Positions 17,115 through 26,211 of a DNA stretch of 64,000 bases are shown piece by piece. The DNA comes from Rheinheimera riviphila (GTDB lineage: Bacteria > Pseudomonadota > Gammaproteobacteria > Enterobacterales > Alteromonadaceae). The notes under the pieces were generated by a model. The model saw nothing but the letters and a program-made list of their open reading frames with translations. It made no database searches and was not told the DNA's origin. Position 1 is the first letter of the stretch. Every line of letters starts with the position of its first letter. The DNA lies in assembly GCF_004005945.1 (NCBI RefSeq), contig NZ_SACS01000019.1:29496-93495 (forward strand), in the 5' to 3' direction. A program made the translations under genes and the position numbers.

Positions 17115-18338
17115 TCAGATGCCCGCCAGTTTCTCCAGCAATAACGAAAACGGTACCCGTTCTTGTTCAAGGCGAAGCGCCTGCGCCCAATAGTCGGTTT
17201 GTAGTTGGCCGAACAGTTGTTGTTCGGCAACAGTTAAACAGGGCAGTTCTTTGGCTTTATGCCGGCCGGAAGCAGGTTCTGTGCCCCATAATAATCGGCA
17301 TTCCAGCAATGTTGTTTCGTCCATCAGTAGCGATTGGGTCTTTGGAAAATAACTTCGCAGTTGTGACAGCATGGCAAAACCATGACTGTCGATATCCCCC
17401 CAATACCAGATCTGACAGGTAGCGAGCCAGGCAACTTGTTTCAGACTTTGAATGCCATAACCGAGGCCAAAAATGACCATGGCGTTATTTTGCGCCGGAA
17501 ATGCCAGGCCATTGATTTTGTTTTCGGTAATAAACACCCTGTCGAGCAGCAAATCTAGCTTGCTAAAGTCGCTCAGCGGCAGAGCCAAATCAGTCAAACC
17601 GGCCAGGTCGTGGCTGAGCATCGGATCCAGCAGCCGAAAACGGATCATCGGCTCTGGATATCGTAAGCCAAAACGGCGTTCAAAGCCTCGTTCATCCCGA
17701 AGAGCAACGGTATCATCTATCGCATCATGTGGCAGGCAAACGTCCAGCAGGCAGGCAATAAGCGATTGATGCTGTTCAATAAATTTGGTGTCGACCGCCG
17801 GAATATCCAGTTGACGCAGATATAAATCCGGCCTTGGCCGCGCCAGAAAATAGCGGCATACGGCTAACAACTGCGGCCACTTGCCCGGATAACGTAGCAC
17901 TGCGGCAACATTTGGTGATTGTTCAAGCCAGGGCTGTAGTTGTGGCAGTTCGTGATGAATAAGCTGACAATCCTGCATAAACTGCCGCCAGGGACGAAGT
18001 TCAGCCACAAAGCGGGCAATGCTGTCATAGCTTGCAAACACCAGCGCCACCGGTAACCGTTGGCTGCCCATTTTGGCAAACTGAAAGTCCTGCTCTTCAA
18101 GCTGCACGTCATTCATCGCACTGATAGCCGCGCGCAATTGACGCAACTCGTCCTGTAACATTGCAAAATCATGCAGCAATTGCTTATCGCTTAGGCGGCC
18201 AAAGGGCAGCCGAAACGGCAGTGCCGCAGGTTGAACTGGGTTTGGATCGGCCAGTAGCTGCAATAGCCAGGCTTGATGAAACCAGCCACTTTGCCATTTT
18301 TTCTGCACTTTTTGTTGCAGTGCTTTTAGCGAAAACAT
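17115..18338 (-). CDS. jetD: Wadjet JetD, Toprim nuclease subunit (DUF3322/DUF2220)
   Basis: Last gene of the Wadjet anti-plasmid operon, 407 residues. In characterised Wadjet systems JetD cleaves circular DNA extruded by the JetABC condensin. The N-terminal two thirds matches the DUF3322 arm. The C-terminal third is a Toprim fold with the acidic residues in place: RVFITENK (Glu near 272) and WYWGDIDSHG (Asp near 315 and 317). The family ending WAQALRLEQERVPFSLLLEKL is present. AAGGA lies 8 bases before the ATG. It is separated from jetC by 85 bases, unlike the overlapping upstream genes. Confidence 0.93.
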   Translation of the reverse strand: MFSLKALQQKVQKKWQSGWFHQAWLLQLLADPNPVQPAALPFRLPFGRLSDKQLLHDFAMLQDELRQLRAAISAMNDVQLEEQDFQFAKMGSQRLPVALVFASYDSIARFVAELRPWRQFMQDCQLIHHELPQLQPWLEQSPNVAAVLRYPGKWPQLLAVCRYFLARPRPDLYLRQLDIPAVDTKFIEQHQSLIACLLDVCLPHDAIDDTVALRDERGFERRFGLRYPEPMIRFRLLDPMLSHDLAGLTDLALPLSDFSKLDLLLDRVFITENKINGLAFPAQNNAMVIFGLGYGIQSLKQVAWLATCQIWYWGDIDSHGFAMLSQLRSYFPKTQSLLMDETTLLECRLLWGTEPASGRHKAKELPCLTVAEQQLFGQLQTDYWAQALRLEQERVPFSLLLEKLAGI

Positions 18339-18423
18339 CCTCGTTCCTTGCTGCTGATCATGACCGCGCGCATATTAAAGACGCCTTTCACTGTAACGAT
18401 GCTGCTCACTTGAACGGTATCGT

Positions 18424-21400
18424 TCACTGCATTGGCTCGGCGACAGGTTTTAACATCGCGGCGTAGCTTTGCCGTTGCTGCTGCGCGGCTAACTGACTGC
18501 GGTATTCATCGATAGTCATATTCAGCACCATCGACCGGTTATTTTTCTGATCGACAAAATGCACGTGCTGCACATAATGTTCAATCACATCGAGCTTTTG
18601 CAGCGGTGTCACCAATAACAATTGCAGACCGAGTTTTTTAAACAGCTCCAGGCCAAAGCGGGTACTGTCTTTTGAGCCGCGGGCAAAGGCTTCGTCAATC
18701 ACCACCAGATTAAACCGGCGTTGTTGCGGATGTTGGCCACCGTCATCACCCACCAGCCGGTATTGCAGTAAAATTGCTGCCGCCAGGATCGAATAGGCCA
18801 GTTTTTCCTTTTGCCCGCCAGATTTGCCACCGGAATCGGAATAACATTCTTTGACGCTGCCATCTTCGCGATACCGCTCGTTGACGTTAAACAAATGCCA
18901 AAAGCGCACATCCATCACTTTTTGCGTCCATTTCGGCTCCTGCCGCATTTGTTCAATCAACGATTTTACCTGCTCAAACTTTTGTTCGGAGTACAGGCTG
19001 TCGTCGGTGCTGTTTTCAACACATTGTTTTAACCGCAGTTTAAACTCGCGAATTTCGACATCGGTTGACGGCACGTTATCGACTTCGATAAAAGTGCCGG
19101 GCTGATAATCGAGGCCATGAAGCGACTGATTAATCAGCCGGATCCGCGCGTTGATTTCTTCTTCAGCGGTATCCAGTTTACTGCGAAACAGCGCCATCGC
19201 CTGGATGGTGTCACGATTCAGCATTTCTTTAAAACGCGCTTCGTGCCGCGGTAAATCTTCTTGTCTGAGGCTATGCAGCATCGCCTGGTATTCAGGTAAA
19301 GCTTGAATGGACTGATCCAGTTCAGTGACGTCATTTGGGAACTGGTGGCCAAATTCAGCCATAGCTCTGATCATTTGTTGTTGTTTTTTATTGCGCTTTT
19401 CTTCCAAATGCTGAATTTTCTCATTCAGCTTGGTGCGAAGTAGTGACAACTGATTGGCCAACATAGTGATCTGTAGTTTATCGGCGGCACCATACTGCTG
19501 AAACATCTCTGCTAAGGTCGGGAAGTACAGCTGTGGTGCTGCTGCGCTGATGTCGCCCAGCAACTGTTGCTGAGCGACCAGTAAACTTTGCACTGTGCTG
19601 ATTTCTTCCTGCAGCTTGCCTGTGGCGAGCATTGTATCGTCACGCTGCACCCGGGTGTCGCGCTGCTGCGCTGCAAGTTCAGTGATCGCACTTTGCAGCA
19701 ATGTTAACTGGGTCGAACTTTCGGCAAATTGTTGTTTTTCCTGTTGTAGTTCAGCAATGCGCTGAATTTGTGCCGGATAGTTGATTTGCTCAAAGCTCAG
19801 TTCAAAATTGGACAACGTCAGCGCCTGATAGCGCAGTTGTTCCTGCTGCTGTTTTTTGGCTGTTAACTTATCCAGCGCCTGTTGCCAGCGGCTAGCTTGC
19901 TGCTGGTTATGGCTGTACTGACTGGCCAGCAGTTGAATTTTTTCTTTATTGCTCCAGCCGAGTACATAACGGCTTTTATCCTGTAGCTGATGGCGGTCGT
20001 CTTTTTCATGCCGCTCCGGGCCAGATTTCAGTTGGCCGGCCAGCGTGATGGCTTTATCCGCTCGGCGAAAACTGGCTAAATCATCACAACACTGATACAA
20101 AAAACGCTGAGTTAATTCCTGACTCAACCAAGGGTAAAAATGGCTGTCGGCTTTGATTTCCAGTTTCGCCGGCAACAAGCCCGCGGCCGCCTGGGCCGGT
20201 AACGCCAATTTTTGCGGGCGGATCCGGTAATAGACCAAGCGGGCGCCTAAGTGGGTTTGCTCAATAAATTCAGATACTTTGCTGTAAAGCTCATCCGGCA
20301 CCAACAAACTCAGCGCAAAATTATGCAGCACCCGCTCGACTGCACCTTGCCAGCGAACTTCGTTCGGTTTGACCTGCAGCAATTCGCCAACAAATGGCAA
20401 GGTACTTTCGGCAATATCCAGCGCCTGACACAGTTGTTCGCGAATTTGCAGTTGTCTGGACGGAATGTTGGATTGACGTTTGTTTAACGCGCTAAGCTCC
20501 GTTGCCAGCTGTTGCTGCTCGAGTTGCTGCGTTCGCAACTGCTGCTTCAGCTCGTCAGTTTGCGTTTCCAAAGCGGTGAGACCGGCGCTGAAGTTATCAA
20601 CCTGCAGCTTGGCGGCGGCTATATTCTGGGAAAAGATGGTGGCCGACAAGGTATCGGCAAGACCCAGCGCCTGCGCCAACTGCTGATACCGCTGATACTG
20701 GGTTTGTTTTAAATCCCGCTCTTTACCGGCGCGGTCAATGTCCTGTTGCAGTTGTTGTAAACGGCCGCCGCCTTGTTGCTGCAATGCTTGTTGTAACTCG
20801 CCGGCTTTGCTGTCTTGTTGTTGTTGCAGACTGCTAAGTTTTTCCAGTTCTTGTGCCAGTTTTACAGCATCCTGCTGTCGTTGTGCCAAACGAGTCTGAT
20901 ACAACGGCACGGCTAAACTGGCGATATAAGGCTCGGCCAGTTCGCGGCAGTCATTAAAATGTTGTTTCTCGCGGGCGGCTTGTAAGGCTTCTTCACCAAA
21001 TTTATCTATGGGTGTCAGTAAATCTACCTTTTTTCGGGCATCGACCACTGCATCATGCAGGCGTTTTAAATCGTCGTAATTGCGTTCCAGTTCGACAATA
21101 TGGCTCTCCAAATCAGGCGTTTCCAGCATGTTTTGCCGCACAAAATCGGTGACAGAACCGACCGATTTCATCGAAATAGTCTGGTTAAATAGCTCCAGGG
21201 CACGGCCGTCACTGCCAAGACCAAGCAATTTACTAAAAGCTTGTTGGTAAGCACCAAAACCTTCAAAAGTTTCCACAGCCTTTTTCTTCAGGGATTTTCG
21301 AAGATCGGCGACTTTGCTGCCAAAACCAGAAAAATCGCCGCTAATGGTCAAAGCGCGTTCGGTGACAATAAACAACCGCCGCACTTTGCGCTCGCCGGGT

Positions 21401-21852
21401 TTGAGCCAAAGCACCTGCGCCAGACTGACCCATTGTTGAATGCCTTTGGCATAAAAGACCCCGAGCAACACCGAATAATGCTGATCTTTACGCAGGCCAA
21501 CCGAGCGGGCGCGGCCTGAGGTTTCATCTTGTTGCGAGGTATAAAAACCGTGGAAATAAGATTCCAGCGACCGTTCTTTATCTTCAGCACCAGCTGCTTT
21601 GTTAAAGGCCAGTTTGCGGGTTGGCACCAATAAGGTGGTCAGGCCGTCAATTAACGTCGATTTGCCACTGCCAATATTGCCGGTGAGCAAGCAGTTGTCG
21701 CCGCCTGGGCTAATCTGCCAGATTTGCTGATCAAAAGTGCCCCAGTTCAGTACTTCCAGCCGCTGTAGGCGAAAACCGGCGAGCGCTGTGTGTTCAGCAG
21801 TTGGCGGAAATGTTGTGGCAATGTTGGCGGCTTGCGGGAACGGATTATTCAT
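18424..21852 (-). CDS. jetC: Wadjet JetC, MukB/SMC-like ATPase
   Basis: SMC-family motor of the Wadjet system, 1142 residues. The ATPase head is split in the SMC way. Walker A GNIGSGKST lies at residues 58-66, the SGGQKEKL signature near 1011 and Walker B VVIDE near 1050, with the VTP switch region after it. Between them are long Gln- and Leu-rich coiled coils and a central hinge-like segment near 430-560. In known systems JetC with JetA and JetB loads on DNA, extrudes loops and recognises small circles. It overlaps jetB by 8 bases (ATGAATAA) and has its own AGGAG ribosome site. Confidence 0.95.
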   Translation of the reverse strand: MNNPFPQAANIATTFPPTAEHTALAGFRLQRLEVLNWGTFDQQIWQISPGGDNCLLTGNIGSGKSTLIDGLTTLLVPTRKLAFNKAAGAEDKERSLESYFHGFYTSQQDETSGRARSVGLRKDQHYSVLLGVFYAKGIQQWVSLAQVLWLKPGERKVRRLFIVTERALTISGDFSGFGSKVADLRKSLKKKAVETFEGFGAYQQAFSKLLGLGSDGRALELFNQTISMKSVGSVTDFVRQNMLETPDLESHIVELERNYDDLKRLHDAVVDARKKVDLLTPIDKFGEEALQAAREKQHFNDCRELAEPYIASLAVPLYQTRLAQRQQDAVKLAQELEKLSSLQQQQDSKAGELQQALQQQGGGRLQQLQQDIDRAGKERDLKQTQYQRYQQLAQALGLADTLSATIFSQNIAAAKLQVDNFSAGLTALETQTDELKQQLRTQQLEQQQLATELSALNKRQSNIPSRQLQIREQLCQALDIAESTLPFVGELLQVKPNEVRWQGAVERVLHNFALSLLVPDELYSKVSEFIEQTHLGARLVYYRIRPQKLALPAQAAAGLLPAKLEIKADSHFYPWLSQELTQRFLYQCCDDLASFRRADKAITLAGQLKSGPERHEKDDRHQLQDKSRYVLGWSNKEKIQLLASQYSHNQQQASRWQQALDKLTAKKQQQEQLRYQALTLSNFELSFEQINYPAQIQRIAELQQEKQQFAESSTQLTLLQSAITELAAQQRDTRVQRDDTMLATGKLQEEISTVQSLLVAQQQLLGDISAAAPQLYFPTLAEMFQQYGAADKLQITMLANQLSLLRTKLNEKIQHLEEKRNKKQQQMIRAMAEFGHQFPNDVTELDQSIQALPEYQAMLHSLRQEDLPRHEARFKEMLNRDTIQAMALFRSKLDTAEEEINARIRLINQSLHGLDYQPGTFIEVDNVPSTDVEIREFKLRLKQCVENSTDDSLYSEQKFEQVKSLIEQMRQEPKWTQKVMDVRFWHLFNVNERYREDGSVKECYSDSGGKSGGQKEKLAYSILAAAILLQYRLVGDDGGQHPQQRRFNLVVIDEAFARGSKDSTRFGLELFKKLGLQLLLVTPLQKLDVIEHYVQHVHFVDQKNNRSMVLNMTIDEYRSQLAAQQQRQSYAAMLKPVAEPMQ

Positions 21853-22525
21853 CCTGACTCTCCTGGTCGATAAGCTGTTGTTTTGAAGTTAACAGTTGCT
21901 GAAAAGTAATGATTTGTTCGGCGCTGATAAAGGCTTTTAAAATTCGTTGTACTTCAAATTCATCCGGGTGGTTGGGCAGGGCGGTGATAAATCCCATTTC
22001 AGCGATTTTTTTGATTAATGCATCAAAGTCACGCAGTTGTTTGACTTCGTTGCTGACTTCTTCAGCGTAACTGCTCAGCCACTGCTGCATCTCTTGACGT
22101 TGCACTATCAGTCGGGGCGCACTTTCTTCGCTGTCGTGTTCGGCCAGACGTTTACGCAGTGCCACTAACAACAGCGATTGGGAAAACGTTAGTTGCCGGC
22201 GGCTTAGTAACTTTGGTTTGTCCTGTTTGTCTTGGTCGTCCTCGTCGTTTTGTTGCTGGCGTAAAAAAGCATAACCTTCGCTGTCATCGAGCAGCAGGCT
22301 CAGGCCAATCGTTGCCAGGTAATCGCGGACTGTGTGTTGCTCCTTTTGCAAAAACTCCCAGCAAGGGCGATGACGCGACCGATACAGCGGGCCTTTTAAT
22401 AACCGGATCAGCACCTCTGAGCGCAGGGCTTCGGGGCTCTGGTTCGTGATGTTTGGATTCGTGATGTTTGGGCTGGCTGCATGTTCTGCCGGGAACCGCG
22501 CAGTGGTTGTTGTTGGCTGTTGCAT
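21845..22525 (-). CDS. jetB: Wadjet JetB, MukE/kite-like subunit (DUF4194)
   Basis: Kite-type (MukE-like) partner of the Wadjet condensin, 226 residues. ATG at 22525 overlaps the jetA stop (TGATG) and has GGAG upstream, so it is preferred to a GTG 17 codons earlier. The winged-helix part starts at EALRSEVLIRLLKGPLYRS and includes HTVRDYLATIGLSLLLDDSEGYAFLRQ, the DUF4194 pattern. The second half ends FEVQRILKAFISAEQIITFQQLL, also family-typical. It bridges JetA and JetC. Confidence 0.92.
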   Translation of the reverse strand: MQQPTTTTARFPAEHAASPNITNPNITNQSPEALRSEVLIRLLKGPLYRSRHRPCWEFLQKEQHTVRDYLATIGLSLLLDDSEGYAFLRQQQNDEDDQDKQDKPKLLSRRQLTFSQSLLLVALRKRLAEHDSEESAPRLIVQRQEMQQWLSSYAEEVSNEVKQLRDFDALIKKIAEMGFITALPNHPDEFEVQRILKAFISAEQIITFQQLLTSKQQLIDQESQDE

Positions 22526-24078
22526 CAGTTGTTGCTCCGTAAAAAGGTCACTGTTGGCAGTTGCACCCGCCGCCACAATGCAGTTGTTGTTTTTATGGTT
22601 CGTGTTGGTGTTGTCTCGTCGCCCACCGCACCTATTTCATCTCCAGACTCGCTTGCTGCCAGCCAGGCAATCGTTTGCAATTGTTGCTCGTTAATATCGG
22701 CATGGACGTCACCCTCACAAGCAATTTTCAGGTAGGTAACCAACTCCTCCAACCCATATTGCAGTGGATACTGCCCGACGATTTCGGCCAAGGTGACTTG
22801 TCCGCAGCTCTGTTGCAGGCAGGTCAAGATGTTGCGTTCCAGCTGCCGCTCGTCAATATGACTTAACGCAAACAGCGCGGTTAAATCCACATCTGCCGCT
22901 CCATTCGGGTTCACATCGGTCTGACTAAAACTTTCGCTTTGATTAGGTTGATACAGTTGCCTGCTGAACACCGGTTCGATGTCGGCATGCCAACCAGCAA
23001 TACTGCAAAAAGGCGTCTGTGCTGTTTTGATGTTGCTCTGGTGTACCCGCGCTTGATAAGCGTGCGCCTTGGCTTCGAACTCACGAATCAGCTCCAGAAT
23101 ACGCCGGTTGTCCTGTGATTGTTCCTGAATGTACCGGCGCAGTTGATCCGTAATTTGCTGGCGGGTTTGATTCACTTTGTTGCCAGCCTCGAGTAAATAT
23201 TTATACAGATGGCTGAGCAAGCTATCGCGCTGTAACAACTCTTTGGCCTGATCTTGCGTCAGCAACGCCTGCAGGTTTTTACGCATACCATCCCGTAGTT
23301 GTGGTGTCATCAGCAGTTCAAAAAAGCTGCTGAATGATTGGCCTTCATCTGAAGCTTCAATCACATCCTGGTGGCTGAACACCTGGTCAAGCACTTCTCC
23401 TTTGTGGCCGCCATTTAAGCTGATGGTTTTACGGGTTTGTTTGTCCAGACTACGAAAGTTTGCTTCCACCTGCCGGAAATCGCCCAATAACTGCCGTGAT
23501 ACATCGGCCAGTAAAAACAGCCGTTCGCGGATTTGCGTGTTACTAAAACCGGCATCTTGCCCCAGTTCGACCGCAATAATTTGCTGCTCCAGTTCTGTTT
23601 TGCGTTGCTGTAATGCCAGTAATCGACTGCTTTGATCGGTACTGCTGCCTTCCACCAGGCTGTTGATCATCTCAAGCAGCAGTTTTAACCGTGATTCAGT
23701 GCCGACAAACTGGCGGCCTTGCATCTCTTCCAGATAGCGCAGGGCTTTTTCGACGTCCGGCAATAAATCGCATTCAGGTTCATCATTGTGTTGTGGCAGA
23801 TATTTGCGTAAATAGCCGCCACGGCTGTTGACCCAGTCATCCAGATAAGCTTTGGCACTTTTGGGGTAGCGCTCGTCGCCATGCAGTTCGGCGATTTCAA
23901 ACAGGTGCTGATCAAGTAAAGCGACGAGCTGCTGGTAGGGCACACTGCGCTGATTGGACTGAATAAAAGCCCGGTGGAAAAAACTGGCCAGCAACGAAAA
24001 ATGCGGCGAGCGTAGCAGCTTGAGCGCCAGACTTTGCTCTTTAAACTGGTCGAAATAGTCGTAATTGAGCGCGGTCAT
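22525..24078 (-). CDS. jetA: Wadjet JetA, MukF/kleisin-like subunit (DUF3375)
   Basis: Kleisin-like subunit of Wadjet, 517 residues, DUF3375 family. The N-terminal winged-helix region (LALKLLRSPHFSLLASFFHRAF) and SRGGYLRKYLPQHNDEPECDLLPDVEKALRYLEEMQGRQFVGTESRL are strong family matches. A central helical dimer region includes LLALQQRKTELEQQI, and the C-terminal part would bind the JetC head. Its ATG overlaps the stop of the WYL regulator gene by four bases (ATGA), so regulator and jet genes share one transcript. All four jet genes are intact, suggesting a functional type I Wadjet. Confidence 0.93.
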   Translation of the reverse strand: MTALNYDYFDQFKEQSLALKLLRSPHFSLLASFFHRAFIQSNQRSVPYQQLVALLDQHLFEIAELHGDERYPKSAKAYLDDWVNSRGGYLRKYLPQHNDEPECDLLPDVEKALRYLEEMQGRQFVGTESRLKLLLEMINSLVEGSSTDQSSRLLALQQRKTELEQQIIAVELGQDAGFSNTQIRERLFLLADVSRQLLGDFRQVEANFRSLDKQTRKTISLNGGHKGEVLDQVFSHQDVIEASDEGQSFSSFFELLMTPQLRDGMRKNLQALLTQDQAKELLQRDSLLSHLYKYLLEAGNKVNQTRQQITDQLRRYIQEQSQDNRRILELIREFEAKAHAYQARVHQSNIKTAQTPFCSIAGWHADIEPVFSRQLYQPNQSESFSQTDVNPNGAADVDLTALFALSHIDERQLERNILTCLQQSCGQVTLAEIVGQYPLQYGLEELVTYLKIACEGDVHADINEQQLQTIAWLAASESGDEIGAVGDETTPTRTIKTTTALWRRVQLPTVTFLRSNN

Positions 24079-24977
24079 CGCAAGTTTGCTCCCGGAAACA
24101 AAGTCAAATCAGCTACTTGTGTAAGTATCTGGTGATCTGCCAACGCCAGTGGATATTGTCGGCAATCAAGACTGGCGTCCGGCGAACAATCGACCTGCCA
24201 TTGTTGCAGCAGATAACCTAGCACTGCGGCGCGCACTTCGAGCACCAAGCGGCCTTGCTGCATGTTGTAATCCAAGGCAATCGCTTGCGGGTATTGGTGG
24301 CCTGGGTGGGGTTGCAGTGTGATCTGACAAATTTGTTGCCAGACGGCATCGGCGCCGCGTTGTTGTTGCGGCAGAATTTCACTTTCGATGCGACGCACTT
24401 GCAGCAGCCGGTTCAGCACAAAATCGCGAAATTCGCCATGTTTGCGGTCAAAAGCCCGCAAGTGCCAGCGATGACCGTTATTCACCAGCGTATGCGGCAC
24501 CAGTTCGCGCTCCTGCTCACCCGAGCTTAAAGAAACATACCGGCAATGCACGGCTTGTTGCAGATAAATAGCTTGCAGCACCACCGGCACTAATCCACAG
24601 CGTGGCCGTAGCAGCCGGATCGCGTCCAGACTGTAGCTGTGGTGTTGTAAACGTGCGGGCAGGCAGTCGCTGGCGCTGTCGCTCAGGCGACTCAGCAGCA
24701 CTGCATCATTGTGGCTGAATAAGGGGCTAAATGCTGCCGTGCGGTAGTACAGCTTGGTGTGGTGTTTGAGTTCGAGGTTAGCGGGGGCCAGTTCTTTGTA
24801 AAGTGCAAGATCTCTGGTGCAGGAAGCCAGGCCAGTCTGAAACTGGGCAATTAAATCGGCGCGGGCAATTTCGCCAAAATAATTCAGACAAAAATCAATA
24901 AAAAGTAGCCTTTGCTGTTGAGCTTGTGTGAGCTGTGCTTGTGTTAGCAGTTCCAGAGTTGTCGTTGCGCTTTGCAT
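24075..24977 (-). CDS. WYL-domain transcriptional regulator of the Wadjet operon (BrxR/CapW-like)
   Basis: A 300-residue predicted DNA-binding regulator, first gene of the jet operon. The N-terminal region (RLLFIDFCLNYFGEIARADLIAQF, then ASCTRDLALYKEL) looks like a winged helix. The middle WYL domain is QAIYLQQAVHCRYVSLSSGEQERELVPHTLVNNGHRWHLRAFDRKHGEFRDFVLNRLLQV, with a C-terminal WCX-like extension. Stand-alone wHTH-WYL-WCX regulators (BrxR, CapW) repress several defence systems by binding palindromes at their own promoter. The 21-bp palindrome at 25035-25055 overlaps the predicted -35 of this promoter, which fits. The ligand is unknown. Confidence 0.82.
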   Translation of the reverse strand: MQSATTTLELLTQAQLTQAQQQRLLFIDFCLNYFGEIARADLIAQFQTGLASCTRDLALYKELAPANLELKHHTKLYYRTAAFSPLFSHNDAVLLSRLSDSASDCLPARLQHHSYSLDAIRLLRPRCGLVPVVLQAIYLQQAVHCRYVSLSSGEQERELVPHTLVNNGHRWHLRAFDRKHGEFRDFVLNRLLQVRRIESEILPQQQRGADAVWQQICQITLQPHPGHQYPQAIALDYNMQQGRLVLEVRAAVLGYLLQQWQVDCSPDASLDCRQYPLALADHQILTQVADLTLFPGANLR

Positions 24978-25012
24978 TATCGAGGAGCCTTACCCATGAG
25001 AAGACGAAAATC

Positions 25013-25055
25013 AGCATAACATGAAATCATAATGATGCAATCAATTTGATTGCAT
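25013..25055 (-). promoter_or_regulatory. WYL-Wadjet promoter with overlapping 21-bp palindromic operator
   Basis: ATGCAATCA (25035-25043), ATT, TGATTGCAT (25047-25055) is a perfect 9-bp inverted repeat. On the minus strand TTGCAT in its outer end can act as -35, with a 16-base spacer to TATGCT (25018-25013) as -10. A repressor bound here would block the promoter. It also lies 129 bases before the divergent SEC-C gene and could affect it. Confidence 0.65.
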
Positions 25056-25183
25056 ATCAGCTCACTTTTACTGTTGTGCTGTTTCTACGGCTGTTGGCGG
25101 CTTTTTCGGCTGCGAATGACCTGCAAGGTTGATAAACTCAGCTGTAGTTTTGCAATCCTCTTTTTGACAATCATCGGACCACC

Positions 25184-26101
25184 ATGAATATCAATGACAT
25201 CCTGCAACAATTCGCTGATACCGCCGAACAATCTTTTTTTCCAGAAGCTGCGATACAAGAAGCGAAAGCGCAATGGCCGCAATTCTGGCCCGCTATTGAC
25301 GCGCTGATGGACCAATTTATAGCAGGGAACGGGCTGCGTGAGGCCCAGTCCCAACAGCTGTTTTTTGGGCTGATGCTGATGGCTGATCTGCCTTTTTATC
25401 CGGCCGCCGATAAGTTTTTTCAGCTATGTGATGTGGATGATGACGACGATTCAGACTTGGATTTATTACTGGGCGATGCGCTTACTGAATATTTACCGAC
25501 ATTTTTTTATGTCATGGCCAAAGGTGCGTCGCAACCGCTGATCCAGTTGCTGCACAGCGATAAAGCGGGCTTGTATGTCAAAACTGGAGCAATGCAGGCA
25601 TTGTTTGCGCAACTTGGAATGTTGCAATCAACGGCAGATGCAGAAACGGCTCAACCATTACAAGCCATCATTGCTGACGCCATTCCGTTGATGATCCAGC
25701 AGATGGAAAAGCAGAAACAATATTTTGCTTTGGGTCGGTTGGCATATTTTTGCATTGCCTTTGGCTTGGATCAGTTCAAAACTCAATTTCAGCAGTTACT
25801 GATGCAGAATAAACTGGACTTATTTGGCTCGACCAGTCGTGAAGTGAGTCGGTGGGAATTGAGCACGATCAGGAAACCGCTGGCATCAGAACAAGTAACA
25901 ACATCCTTTGATCTGATGGTGTTAAAAAAATGGGCTGGGTTTCAAACTCCGGAGGAGCTGGAACAAAGGAGGTTACGCTTACGGGAGGCTACTGCTGCTA
26001 TGTTCCCACCAGCAAAACTTGTCACGAAGGCGCTGGTCGGTCGCAATGATCCCTGCCCATGTGGTAGTGGCAAAAAATACAAAAAATGTTGTTTGCAGTG
26101 A
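25184..26101 (+). CDS. DUF1186/SEC-C motif protein
   Basis: A 305-residue cytosolic protein, divergent from the Wadjet operon. Residues 1-265 are helical and DUF1186-like, with an acidic DVDDDDDSDLD loop near 90. The C-terminus is a SEC-C zinc-binding motif (NDPCPCGSGKKYKKCC), as in SecA and many stand-alone proteins, where it mediates binding to ribosomes or partner proteins. The ribosome site is weak (GGACC). The next gene follows after 110 bases on the same strand. Whether it belongs to the defence locus is unknown, but it shares the short divergent promoter region. Confidence 0.75.
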   Translation: MNINDILQQFADTAEQSFFPEAAIQEAKAQWPQFWPAIDALMDQFIAGNGLREAQSQQLFFGLMLMADLPFYPAADKFFQLCDVDDDDDSDLDLLLGDALTEYLPTFFYVMAKGASQPLIQLLHSDKAGLYVKTGAMQALFAQLGMLQSTADAETAQPLQAIIADAIPLMIQQMEKQKQYFALGRLAYFCIAFGLDQFKTQFQQLLMQNKLDLFGSTSREVSRWELSTIRKPLASEQVTTSFDLMVLKKWAGFQTPEELEQRRLRLREATAAMFPPAKLVTKALVGRNDPCPCGSGKKYKKCCLQ

Positions 26102-26211
26102 TATTGTTTACTGTGATGTAGCGGCCGCGAGCTGCCAGTGTGTTGTCGCTCGCTTCAACACCATCCACTGCGAATATCGGTCGGCGACAAAAATTACGGG
26201 TAAAATCTGAA

